A DNA stretch of 30,316 bases from Pseudomonadota bacterium (GTDB lineage Bacteria; Pseudomonadota; Gammaproteobacteria; Xanthomonadales; Xanthomonadaceae): positions 1-30,316 of the forward strand of contig JAEWJB010000056.1 in the NCBI GenBank assembly GCA_023386795.1, written 5' to 3'. Shown one piece after another: positions 15,203 through 23,151 of this stretch; position 1 is the first letter of the stretch, and each line of letters opens with the position of its first letter. The notes beneath the pieces were generated by a model, which worked only from the letters and a program-made list of their open reading frames with translations, did no database searches and had not been told where the DNA came from. The translations under genes and the position numbers were made by a program.

Positions 15203-17503
15203 TTACTTCGTTGCCGGCACCAGCGTCATCCGGTCCAGCACCCACATGGTCGGACGCGTGTCGCCCGTGAAGTAGACGCACAGGTCGGCCTGCGCCTTGC
15301 GCGCGGCCTTGGGCAGCTTCACGTTCAACGTCGAGAAGCCATCGGCCCCCGGCTTGGCAGGCAGCTTCACGCTGGCCAGCGTCGGGCCGTCGCAGCCGTC
15401 GCGCAGCACCAGTTCGCCGTACGCCGAATGCGACGGCTGGAAGGTGCGGTGCGATTCGTCGTGCGCCAGCTGGAAGTAGTAGGGCAGCTGGCCGGCACGT
15501 ACCTGTACACCGTCGATGCCGCGCAGGTCGGCCTGCTTCCATTCCCAGCACGGGTTGAAGATGTCCACGTTGAACACCGCGCGCTCGCCTTCGCGGGGAC
15601 CGTCATCTTCCAGGCGAAGCATCAGCTTGCCGGTGCACTGGGCCAGTTCTTCGTCGCTGCGGCTGCGCAGGCCCTCGGCGCTCAGCGTGCGGCTCACCGG
15701 TGCGGCCAGCGGCTGGCCGTTCCAGAATGAGGCCGCTTGCAGCGTTACCGGCAGGGCGAGCTCCAGCGGCGCTTCGTAGCGTGGCGAAGCGGCCGTCGGC
15801 GCGCTGCCGTCGGTGGTGTAGCGCACATCGTCGTAGCCGAGGCGATCGGTGAGCGTGACGCGCACCTTGCCGGCCGCGGTGTCCGGCGCGAGCTCGACCT
15901 TCGGCTGGAACGGGGTCTGTGCGTAGTCGGCGCCCCAGGCGCGGTACAGCGCCAGCAGGTGCGGCAGGCGGACGCGGAAGCCGGCGAAGTCACGCTTGTC
16001 CACGGGCGACCAGCCGGTCTCGGCCACCGCCGCCGCGCGCGGGAACAGCGCATGTTCCACCCGCGCGAAGCTGCGCGAATGTTCGGTCCAGATGTTGGCC
16101 TGCACGCCGAGGATGTGGTGGCGCTGCGCGGGCTCCAGCGCCGCGGGTACCGGCTCGAACGCATACACGCGTTGCAGGTCGATGTTCGACGGACGGCCCG
16201 GCGGCTCGTCCGGCGAATCGGTCTGCAGGTAGTCCAGGTAGAGGTCGGAGGAGGGCACCATCACCACGTCGTGGCCCAGCCGCGCCGCCGTGAGTCCGCC
16301 TTCGGTGCCACGCCAGGACATCACCGCCGCTTCCGGCGGCAGGCCGCCTTCGATGATCTCGTCCCAGCCGATCATCAGCCGGTCGTGGCTCACCAGGAAA
16401 CGTTCCAACCGCTTGAGCATCCAGCCCTGCAATGCTTCCTCGTCCTTCAGGCCGAGCTCCTTGATGCGCGCCTGCATGCGCGGCGAGGCCTTCCACTGGT
16501 CCTTCACCGCCTCGTCGCCACCGAGGTGGAAATAGCGGCCGGGGAACAGCGGGATCATCTCGGCGAGCACGTTCTCCAGGAACTGCATCGTGGATTCATC
16601 GGCGTTGAACAGGTTGGTGTTCACGCCCCACTCGTTGGAGACCTCGATCGGCTTGCCGCTGACACCCAACTCCGGGTACGCCGAGATGGCTGCGGTCGCA
16701 TGGCCGGGAATGTCGAACTCCGGCATCACGGTGATGTGGCGCGCGGCTGCATAGGCGACCACTTCGCGCACCTGGTCCTGCGTGTAGAAGCCGCAGTACG
16801 GTGCCGGCTTGCCATCGGCGCCGATGCCGCCATCGCCGGCCGGGATACGGCAGCCACCCACCTCGGTCAGGCGCGGGTAGCGCTTGATCTCGATGCGCCA
16901 GCCCTGGTCGTCGGTGAGGTGCCAGTGGAAGGTGTTGAACTTGTGCAGCGCCATTACGTCCAGCAGCGACTTGATCTGCGCCACGCTCTGGAAGTGCCGT
17001 GCCGAATCGAGCATCAGCCCGCGCCAGCCGAAGCGCGGCGCGTCGGTGATGCGGCCGGCCGGCAGCACGGCGGCCGTGGTCTCGCCGCGTGCCGGGGCCA
17101 GCTGCCACAGCGTCACCGCCGCGTAGAACAGGCCGCGCGGATCGGCAGCGCGGGCGCGCACGCCATTGGCGTCGATGTCCAGCACATAGCCTTCCGGCGA
17201 GGGGCTGGCCTTGGGGTCGAGCGCGAAGGCGATTTCGCCCCGCTTCGCGCGGCCGGCCGGCGCCAGCGCCAGGCGCAGGCCGCTGCCGCGCTCCAGGCCT
17301 TCGACGAACTGGCGCGCGGTGGGCTCGGCCGCCGCGTCGGCGGGGCGCACGAGCACTTGCGGGGTGAGCGCGAAGCCGCCCTCGGCGGCCTGCACCTGCG
17401 CGGGCGCGGGAATGACGGGAAGCGAATTGGCCGCGAAGGCGGCCGGTGCCAGCGTGGCCAGCAGCAGGGCCAGGCGCGGCAGCAGGGAAGTGTGGGCAGT
17501 CAT
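15203..17503 (-). CDS. Secreted beta-N-acetylhexosaminidase, glycoside hydrolase family 20
   Basis: A 766-residue exported enzyme that releases terminal GlcNAc (or GalNAc) from chito-oligosaccharides or glycans by substrate-assisted catalysis. Signal peptide 1-24 ends AAFA. A GH20b domain (about 28-150) precedes the catalytic barrel (about 155-510) with WRGLMLDSARHF, FHWHLTDDQGWRIEI, PEFDIPGHA and the catalytic pair Asp330-Glu331 in FHLGGDEAVKDQW; WGxNTNLFN-, MSWRGTEGG- and GVQANIWTE-type blocks follow. A chitobiase-type C-terminal domain (about 545-600, VRYTTDGSAPT) is followed by about 155 residues with a Cys-rich beta-type pattern ending LCVYFTGDTRPTMWVLD, which looks like a binding module. 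GGAGG lies 9 bases before ATG 17503 and fixes that start. It is the last gene of the minus arm, behind a terminator after the receptor gene. Confidence 0.95.
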   Translation of the reverse strand: MTAHTSLLPRLALLLATLAPAAFAANSLPVIPAPAQVQAAEGGFALTPQVLVRPADAAAEPTARQFVEGLERGSGLRLALAPAGRAKRGEIAFALDPKASPSPEGYVLDIDANGVRARAADPRGLFYAAVTLWQLAPARGETTAAVLPAGRITDAPRFGWRGLMLDSARHFQSVAQIKSLLDVMALHKFNTFHWHLTDDQGWRIEIKRYPRLTEVGGCRIPAGDGGIGADGKPAPYCGFYTQDQVREVVAYAAARHITVMPEFDIPGHATAAISAYPELGVSGKPIEVSNEWGVNTNLFNADESTMQFLENVLAEMIPLFPGRYFHLGGDEAVKDQWKASPRMQARIKELGLKDEEALQGWMLKRLERFLVSHDRLMIGWDEIIEGGLPPEAAVMSWRGTEGGLTAARLGHDVVMVPSSDLYLDYLQTDSPDEPPGRPSNIDLQRVYAFEPVPAALEPAQRHHILGVQANIWTEHSRSFARVEHALFPRAAAVAETGWSPVDKRDFAGFRVRLPHLLALYRAWGADYAQTPFQPKVELAPDTAAGKVRVTLTDRLGYDDVRYTTDGSAPTAASPRYEAPLELALPVTLQAASFWNGQPLAAPVSRTLSAEGLRSRSDEELAQCTGKLMLRLEDDGPREGERAVFNVDIFNPCWEWKQADLRGIDGVQVRAGQLPYYFQLAHDESHRTFQPSHSAYGELVLRDGCDGPTLASVKLPAKPGADGFSTLNVKLPKAARKAQADLCVYFTGDTRPTMWVLDRMTLVPATK

Positions 17504-17540
17504 CGGAACGATCCTCCGGTGGCGGCGTTGGGGAAGCCGG

Positions 17541-17576
17541 AAAAGAAAGCGGGCCCGGACGAGTCCGGGCCCGCAG
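17541..17576 (-). terminator. Intrinsic terminator between the receptor and hexosaminidase genes
   Basis: A perfect 12-bp stem GCGGGCCCGGAC/GTCCGGGCCCGC (17549-17560 with 17563-17574) followed on the minus strand by TTTCTTTTCC. It lies about 30 bp after the receptor stop and about 40 bp before the hexosaminidase start, so it should reduce read-through into the hydrolase gene. Confidence 0.85.
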
Positions 17577-17606
17577 TGGAGCACTACACCCTTGGGAGAG
17601 ACAACA

Positions 17607-20312
17607 TCAGAACTTGAAACGCAGGTTCAGGTAGTACTGGCGGCCGTTGGCATAGAACGCGTAGGGCAGGAAGCCCGCATCGCTGTTCGTGTAGTACTTG
17701 TAGACCGGGTTGTTGAGGTTCAGGCCGTCGAGCGAGACGGTCATCCAGTCGGTCACGTGGTACGACAGCGAGGCCGACAGCGCGCCCACCGACTTCTGGT
17801 AGAACTCGTCGGTGCGGCTGACGCCGGCGTAGAAGTCGTCACGCCAGTTCCAGCTCACGCGGGCGCTGAAGCGGTCGTTCTCGAAGAAGCCTGCCAGGTT
17901 GTAGGTGTTCTTCGAGGTGCCGTTGAGCGGGCCACCGCCGCTGGCTTCGCCGTCGGCATAGGTGTAGTTCGCCGAAATGCCGAAGAACTCGCCGATCGGC
18001 TGCTGGTAGGCGACTTCGAAGCCCTTGATGTTGCCGTTGGTGTTGACCGGGACCGACACCTGGTAATCGGCATAGACGTCGGTGCCACTGGCGTAGCTGG
18101 CGGCCTGGTCCTTGTAGCTGATGGTGGTGGTGCCGAAGTTGATGTAGTCGTTGAGCTGCATCGCGAACACGCCGAAGGACAGCAGGGCGCGCGGGGCGAA
18201 GTACCACTCCAGGTTCGCGTCGTAGTTGGTCGACACGATCGGCTTGAGCTGCGGGTTGCCGCCGCTGCCGGTGTGGGTCAGGTCATCCAGCGACAGCGAG
18301 CCGGCCAGCGCGGAGTAGTCCGGGCGGGTCATGGTCTGCGACACGGCGAAGCGGGCCACCAGGTCGTCGCTCAGGTCGAACTTGAGGTTCGCGCTGGGCA
18401 GCAGTCGGCTGTAGTCGTTCTGCTCGGTGGTAGGCAGGTAGTCACCGAACGCCGAACCGCTGATGGCACCCGGAATGCCGGAGTTGACCGGCAGCGACTG
18501 GTTGTAATGCACGTCCGTGTCGGTCTTGACGTAGCGCAGGCCGATGTTGCCGCTCCACGCGGTGCCGGCGAAGTTGGCCTGCACGTAAGCCGCCGAGATC
18601 TTCTCCTTCACGCCGTAGACGTCGGAGAAGTAGAAGCGGCTGACCGGATCGCGGTTGGCGAAGTCGGCGTTGATCTGCGCCAGCTGCGACGGCGTGTAGT
18701 ACCAGATGCCGCGCGGGAAGTTGCCATCGAGGTCGCCGCCGTAGTCGCCCGGATAGCTGCCACCGGTGGTCGGGTAAGCCGAGATGTCCGTCCAGTTGCT
18801 GGCGAAGTTCGGGCCCTGCGCGATCTCGAAGTCGTTCTTGCGCTCGTGCTCGGAGTAGCGCACACCGAAGTCGAACGAGCTGAGCACGCTGTCGGCGTTG
18901 GCGAACAGCTCACCGTCGGCGGCGAACCAGTCTTCGCTGTCCTTCACGTCGATCGCCTGGCCGCCGAAGATCCAGCCGTTCTGCGGCAAGTGGTTGGCCG
19001 GCGTGTTGACACCGCCCAGCGACCAGTCGATCGGGTCGCCCAGGCCGCCCATGCTCCAGCTGGCACCGGCATTGCCGGCGGTGCCGGTTTCCAGCACGTC
19101 CTGGGTCGGGCTCTTGCCGCTGCCATCGGTGGTGCCGGCCTGGAACTTGAAGTTCAGGTTGTCGGAAGCCTGCCAGTCGGCATCGAGCGTCAGGTACTTG
19201 GACTCGGACGAGGCGTTCGGGCGCGAGATCATGTCGTACACGCCGTACGGCGTGACCGTGGCGCTGTTGGTCGGCGCGTAGGTGGCCTGGGTCAGCACGC
19301 CATTCTTGATCACGTAGCCCGGGTTCGGCGCCTGCGTGTTGACGAACTGGCTGGCCCACATCATGTAGTTGCGGTTGTAGTTGTCCGCTTCCAGCTTGGA
19401 GTAGAACCCGTTGAGGTTCAGGGTCAGGCTGTCGGTGGCCTTGATCTGCACGTCCAGCACGCCGCCCTTGCGCTCGCGGGTCTGGTCGAAATAGACCGCG
19501 CCCAGCAGGTTCGGGTAGAGCACGCCGGCCAGGTCCGGATTGGTCGCCACCACGGCGGCGTCGTCCGGGATCACGCCATAGCCGCCGACCACTTCCTGGC
19601 CATCACGACGCAGCGAGCGCTTCTCGTAGAAGCCCTGCACCATCACGCCGACCGTATTGGCGTCGTTCTTCCAGTTGAGCAGCGCGCTGACCTGCGGCTC
19701 GGTCTTGTCGGGCAGGTCGGAGTAAGCCGCACCCACCGAGGCTTCGGTGGTCAGGTTGTCGGCGAACTGCAGCGGCTTGCGGGTGATGATGTTCACCGAG
19801 CCGGCGCTGCCACCTTCCACCAGCTTGGCCTGCGAGCTCTTGTTGACCACGACCTGATCGACGATCTCCGCCGGCAGCAGCGAGTAGCTCACGCTGCGGC
19901 CGACGTTGGCCACCTGGCTCAGCACGAACCAGTCGCCGGTGCCGATGGTGTGGCCGTTGACCAGGGTCTGGGTCAGGCTGGGGTTGGTGCCACGCAGGCT
20001 GACGCGGTCTGCTTCGTCAAAAGCGCCTTCGCTGGCGCTGGACGAGCTGATGTTCACGCCGGGCAGTTCGCGCAGCGTGTCGGCCACGTTCTTGGCCGGC
20101 AGCTTGCCGATGTCCTCGGCGGTGACCACTTCCACACGGGCCTGGGCATCGCGCTTGGTGTCCAGCGACTTCTCCACCGAACCGCGGATGCCGACGACCT
20201 GCACGGTATCCAGGTCGGTGGCCGTCTGGGTCTGGCCTGCCTCCTGTGCGTGCGCGCTGAACGCAAGACAGGTGACGATGGCCGAGGTAAGTACGGACTT
20301 GCGGTATTTCAT
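17607..20312 (-). CDS. TonB-dependent outer-membrane receptor, probable GlcNAc/chito-oligosaccharide uptake
   Basis: A 901-residue receptor. A signal peptide ends SAHA/Q at about residue 23, followed by a TonB-box-like region (DLDTVQVVGIRGSVEKSLDTKR). The plug domain has ARVEVVTAEDIGKLPAKNVADTLRELPGVN, RVSLRGTNPSLTQTLVNG and VEGGSAGSVNIITRKPL. The rest is a 22-strand-type barrel, with a terminal aromatic signature NGRQYYLNLRFKF ending in Phe as outer-membrane proteins require. The ARVEVVTAEDIGKLPAKN plug is that of the carbohydrate-type (CUT) receptors of Xanthomonadaceae and Caulobacter. I chose MKYRKS (20312) because GAGGAG stands 7 bases upstream; two in-frame Met codons just before it are less well placed. 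Context, not sequence alone, points to GlcNAc or chitobiose as substrate. No LacI-type palindrome is seen in its 115-bp upstream gap, so it is probably transcribed with the upstream kinase gene. Confidence 0.93.
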   Translation of the reverse strand: MKYRKSVLTSAIVTCLAFSAHAQEAGQTQTATDLDTVQVVGIRGSVEKSLDTKRDAQARVEVVTAEDIGKLPAKNVADTLRELPGVNISSSSASEGAFDEADRVSLRGTNPSLTQTLVNGHTIGTGDWFVLSQVANVGRSVSYSLLPAEIVDQVVVNKSSQAKLVEGGSAGSVNIITRKPLQFADNLTTEASVGAAYSDLPDKTEPQVSALLNWKNDANTVGVMVQGFYEKRSLRRDGQEVVGGYGVIPDDAAVVATNPDLAGVLYPNLLGAVYFDQTRERKGGVLDVQIKATDSLTLNLNGFYSKLEADNYNRNYMMWASQFVNTQAPNPGYVIKNGVLTQATYAPTNSATVTPYGVYDMISRPNASSESKYLTLDADWQASDNLNFKFQAGTTDGSGKSPTQDVLETGTAGNAGASWSMGGLGDPIDWSLGGVNTPANHLPQNGWIFGGQAIDVKDSEDWFAADGELFANADSVLSSFDFGVRYSEHERKNDFEIAQGPNFASNWTDISAYPTTGGSYPGDYGGDLDGNFPRGIWYYTPSQLAQINADFANRDPVSRFYFSDVYGVKEKISAAYVQANFAGTAWSGNIGLRYVKTDTDVHYNQSLPVNSGIPGAISGSAFGDYLPTTEQNDYSRLLPSANLKFDLSDDLVARFAVSQTMTRPDYSALAGSLSLDDLTHTGSGGNPQLKPIVSTNYDANLEWYFAPRALLSFGVFAMQLNDYINFGTTTISYKDQAASYASGTDVYADYQVSVPVNTNGNIKGFEVAYQQPIGEFFGISANYTYADGEASGGGPLNGTSKNTYNLAGFFENDRFSARVSWNWRDDFYAGVSRTDEFYQKSVGALSASLSYHVTDWMTVSLDGLNLNNPVYKYYTNSDAGFLPYAFYANGRQYYLNLRFKF

Positions 20313-20427
20313 GATGTCTCTCCTCATCAATCAATTGGATTAGCGGGCATTGCTTGGCGCGCCGATGCTGCTGTGCGTGGCGGTCCTCCCCGACCTCGAC
20401 GCGGACTGCGACCACACGGTGTTGCGG

Positions 20428-21447
20428 TTACGCTGCTTTCGCCTTCTGGCCCAGATACCAACTGGCGGCGCCCACGACGCCCAGCTGCCCGTGATCGACC
20501 AACTTCACGGGAATTCGTTCCAGCGCCTCGCGCATCGATCCCTTGTCCAGGAAGCGCTGCACGAAGCTGCTGTCGATCAGGAACTGGCGGATCTTGGGAA
20601 GGATCCCGCCAGCGAGATAGATGCCACCCTGCACGCCATAGAGCAGGGCCATGTCGCCCACGACGCTGCCGAGCAGGCCGCAGAACACGTCCAGGGTCTG
20701 GTGCGCGATCGGGTCGCCGCCTTCCAGTGCCGCGGCGGTGATCGCATCCGGCGTGGCGTGCACGGCCGGCACGCCGCGCACCGCGCACAGCGCGTTGTAG
20801 ATATTGAGCAGGCCGGGGCCGGAGATCGCATGTTCCACCGGCACATGGCTGCGGTGGCGCAGCATCTCGCGCACCAGCTGCATTTCCAGTTCGGTGTTGC
20901 TCGCCAGCGCGGCTTGGCCGGCTTCGGTCGCCAGTACGACCGGGAAGCCGTCGTTGGGGATCCACACCGCCGCGCCCAGCCCGGTACCCGGGCCGAGCAC
21001 CAGCGTGGGCCCGCGCGGCGCCTGCGCCGGGCCGGTGAGCTGGACCACCTCGCTGGCGTCCACATAGGCCGCCGCGTGGGCGACCGCCTCGAAATCATTG
21101 ACCAGGTAGACCTGCGCCAGGCCCAGCTCCTCGCGGATGGCGCGCGGCGAGAGCACCCACGGCAGGTTGTTGGTGATGACCGTGCCGTCGGCCAGCGGAT
21201 AGCCGGCGCTGGCGATCACGCAATCCTGCACGCCCGGGTTGTCGCGCAGGAAGTCGCCGACGATGGCGGCCAGGCTGGCGTAATCGGCGCAGCGGTATTT
21301 GCGGTAGTCCAGCACTTCCACCGGGTGGCGCGGATCGGCGCCCGCCCGCACACGGCCGATACGCACGTGCGTGCCGCCCACATCGGCGGCCAGGAACGGA
21401 CCGGCATGCGGCAGGGTGGGGGTCGAAGCTGGGGACATTGCAGCCAC
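20428..21447 (-). CDS. Glucokinase-family sugar kinase, probably acting on GlcNAc in this locus
   Basis: A 339-residue kinase of the bacterial Glk (PF02685) family, not the ROK family: no zinc-binding CxCGxxGC motif. Motifs: ATP-phosphate loop FLAADVGGTHVRIGRV, substrate loop VIASAGYPL and ITNNLPWVLS, catalytic Asp in YLVNDFEAVAHA, LGPGTGLGAAVW, an EAGQA glycine loop and a YLAGGILPKI adenosine-site segment. The locus has no other GlcNAc kinase, so I infer that this enzyme makes GlcNAc-6-P; Glk-like kinases fill this place in Xanthomonas nag loci. Start choice: GTG 21447 has AGGAG 5 bases upstream, while ATG 21438 is 14 bases away; I prefer the GTG. It is the first gene of the minus arm, behind the operator at 21522. 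Confidence 0.88.
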   Translation of the reverse strand: MAAMSPASTPTLPHAGPFLAADVGGTHVRIGRVRAGADPRHPVEVLDYRKYRCADYASLAAIVGDFLRDNPGVQDCVIASAGYPLADGTVITNNLPWVLSPRAIREELGLAQVYLVNDFEAVAHAAAYVDASEVVQLTGPAQAPRGPTLVLGPGTGLGAAVWIPNDGFPVVLATEAGQAALASNTELEMQLVREMLRHRSHVPVEHAISGPGLLNIYNALCAVRGVPAVHATPDAITAAALEGGDPIAHQTLDVFCGLLGSVVGDMALLYGVQGGIYLAGGILPKIRQFLIDSSFVQRFLDKGSMREALERIPVKLVDHGQLGVVGAASWYLGQKAKAA

Positions 21448-21521
21448 ACTGACTCCTGGTTGCCTGGGGGCACGCCGGGGACCCGGAAGGGGACTCGACG
21501 GGGCCGAGTGTGAAATCGGTC

Positions 21522-21535
21522 TGACAACGATGTCA
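21522..21535. promoter_or_regulatory. LacI-type operator 1, overlapping the -35 box of the minus arm
   Basis: TGACAACGATGTCA is a 14-bp palindrome with a central CG and a single mismatched pair. On the minus strand its edge forms TTGACA (21536-21531), a consensus -35 box; 18 bp further the best -10 is a weak CACACT. A bound repressor would block the polymerase. The LacI-family NagR encoded at 23152 is the obvious candidate to bind here. Confidence 0.7.
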
Positions 21536-21630
21536 ACGGGGTGCAACGAAATTTTCGCAATCGGGTAACAGGTGGCCGGACGGGGAAACCGGTTACAGCC
21601 CGTGGCGCGCCTGCAAAGCCAGGCGTGGCA

Positions 21631-21694
21631 AAGCGCCCGGGACTATCGATGCGGCGCCGCAGCATTGCTGCGACGCGTCACGCCCCGGGCGCTT
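21631..21694. repeat. Nested inverted repeat (64 bp) between the two nag promoters
   Basis: Outer arms AAGCGCCCGGG (21631-21641) and CCCGGGCGCTT (21684-21694) match over 11 bp; inside lies CGCAGCA-T-TGCTGCG (21658-21672), a 7+1+7 palindrome. A competing pair GGCGTG/CACGCC (21622-21627 with 21679-21684) overlaps the outer stem. There is no T run, so it is not a standard terminator. Confidence 0.75.
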
Positions 21695-21743
21695 GAAGTC
21701 ATCACGGGAAGTTGACAAGCGGCCCATGCGCATCGAATAAATG

Positions 21744-21757
21744 TGACAACGTTGTTC
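21744..21757. promoter_or_regulatory. LacI-type operator 2, downstream of the nagP promoter
   Basis: TGACAACGTTGTTC shares its first eight bases with operator 1 and has a perfect ACAACGTTGT core. It lies 26 bp after a plus-strand TTGACA (21712-21717) and directly behind the likely -10 (GAATAA, 21735-21740, weak), so it should cover the transcription start of nagP. The centres of the two operators are 222 bp apart. Confidence 0.7.
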
Positions 21758-21806
21758 CCAGCCAGACCGCCGCAACGGCCGTCGACGACGCAGGAGCTTT
21801 CACCCG

Positions 21807-23093
21807 ATGTCCGCACTCACCGCCACTCCCGAACGCTCCAGCGTGATGACCTCCATCGCCATCGTCGGCGTGCTGTTCTTCGTCATCGGCTTCTTCACCT
21901 GGATCAACGGTCCGCTGATCACCTTCGTGCGCCTGGCCTTCGACCTGGACGAGGTCAACGCCTTCCTCGTGCTGATGGTGTTCTACCTGTCGTATTTCTT
22001 CCTGGCGCTGCCGTCCTCGTGGATCCTCAAGCGCACCGGCATGAAGAAGGGGCTGGCGCTGAGCCTGTTCGTGATGGCCGCCGGCGCGGCAGCCTTCGGA
22101 CAGTTCGCCACGCAGCGCTGGTATCCGGGCGCACTCGGTGGCCTGTTCGTGATCGGCAGCGGCCTGGCCTTGCTGCAGACGGCGATCAATCCGTACATCT
22201 CCATCCTCGGGCCGATCGAGACCGCTGCGCGGCGCATCGCGCTGATGGGCATCTGCAACAAGATCGCCGGCATCCTGGCGCCGATCATCATCGGCACCGT
22301 GGTGCTGCATGGCATCGGCGATCTGTCGGACAAGGTGGCCAAGGCGGGCGCGGACGAGAAGACCGCGCTGCTCAACGAGTTCGCGGCCAATATCCACGCG
22401 CCGTACCTGACCATGGCCGCGGTGCTGGTAGTGCTGGCGATCGGCGTGCTGTTCTCGCCGCTGCCCGAGCTCAAGCCTTCCGAAGCCAACGCGACCCCGG
22501 CCGCCGGCGCGGGCGGTCGGACCAGCATCTTCCAGTTCCCCCACCTGTGGCTGGGCGTGCTGTGCCTGTTCGTCTACGTCGGCGTGGAGGTGATGGCCGG
22601 CGATGCCATCGGCACCTACGGCCATGGCTTCGACCTGCCGCTGGACCGCACCAAGATCTTCACCTCCTTCACCCTCGGCGCGATGCTCGCCGGCTACATC
22701 GCCGGCCTGGTGCTGATCCCGCGCGTGGTCTCGCAGGCACGCTACCTCAGCATCTCGGCCGTGCTGGGCGTGCTGTTTTCCATCGGGGCGTTCCTCACCC
22801 ACGGCTACGTCTCGGTGGCGTTCGTCGCCGCGCTGGGCTTTGCCAACGCGATGATGTGGCCGGCGATCTTCCCGCTCGCGATCCAGGGCCTGGGCCGCTT
22901 CACCGAAACCGGTTCGGCGCTGCTGATCATGGGTATCGCCGGCGGCGCGATCATCCCGCAGGCATTCGCCATCCTGAAGCAGCACTACGACTTCCAGCTG
23001 GTCTTCGCCGCGCTGATGGTCCCGTGCTACCTCTACATCCTGTTCTACTCGCTGCGCGGCCACCGGGCCGGCATGCCGGCAGGCCAGGGCTGA
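21807..23093 (+). CDS. nagP: MFS sugar permease, FucP/NagP type (GlcNAc inner-membrane transport)
   Basis: A 428-residue inner-membrane transporter with about 12 hydrophobic segments and a central cytoplasmic loop (about 225-240, ELKPSEANATPAAG). The start FFVIGFFTWINGPLI, the SYFFLALPSSWILKRTGMKKGL loop with the MFS basic cluster, LLQTAINPYISILGP and GDAIGTYG are typical of the glucose/galactose/fucose-proton symporter (FHS) family to which the GlcNAc permease NagP of Shewanella and Xanthomonas belongs. Its position as first gene of an operon with nagR, nagB-II, nagA and nagX makes GlcNAc the likely substrate. AGGAG stands 10 bases before the ATG. Note that nagP is also used for outer-membrane receptors in some genomes; here it means the permease. 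Confidence 0.9.
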   Translation: MSALTATPERSSVMTSIAIVGVLFFVIGFFTWINGPLITFVRLAFDLDEVNAFLVLMVFYLSYFFLALPSSWILKRTGMKKGLALSLFVMAAGAAAFGQFATQRWYPGALGGLFVIGSGLALLQTAINPYISILGPIETAARRIALMGICNKIAGILAPIIIGTVVLHGIGDLSDKVAKAGADEKTALLNEFAANIHAPYLTMAAVLVVLAIGVLFSPLPELKPSEANATPAAGAGGRTSIFQFPHLWLGVLCLFVYVGVEVMAGDAIGTYGHGFDLPLDRTKIFTSFTLGAMLAGYIAGLVLIPRVVSQARYLSISAVLGVLFSIGAFLTHGYVSVAFVAALGFANAMMWPAIFPLAIQGLGRFTETGSALLIMGIAGGAIIPQAFAILKQHYDFQLVFAALMVPCYLYILFYSLRGHRAGMPAGQG

Positions 23094-23151
23094 GCACGAA
23101 GGCCCGGAACCGCGCATCATGGACGCCTTCGCCACCGCCCCGGAGCAGCCC

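Larger units (their letters stand above)
21448..21806. promoter_or_regulatory. Divergent control region of the GlcNAc locus (359 bp)
   Basis: This non-coding region holds, from left to right, the ribosome site of the kinase gene (AGGAG, minus strand, 21453-21457), operator 1 on a minus-strand TTGACA, a 64-bp nested stem-loop (21631-21694), a plus-strand TTGACA at 21712-21717, operator 2 at 21744-21757, and AGGAG (21792-21796) 10 bases before the nagP ATG. I see no open reading frame with gene-like character in it. Confidence 0.8.

Noticed and set aside
15737..17617. Plus-strand open frame of 626 codons opposite the GH20 hexosaminidase
   Set aside because: It is a shadow of the GH20 gene: Arg/His/Gly-rich, no recognisable motif, and no ribosome site; GH20 motifs on the other strand are complete.
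20313..20427. Search for a third NagR operator upstream of the receptor gene
   Set aside because: No TGACAACG-like palindrome is present in this gap, nor in 17504-17606, so I did not call one.
17211..20741. Plus-strand open frame of 1176 codons opposite the TonB-dependent receptor
   Set aside because: It is antisense to a fully recognisable receptor, has low-complexity Arg/Val/Gly-rich content without any domain, and arises from GC-rich third positions.
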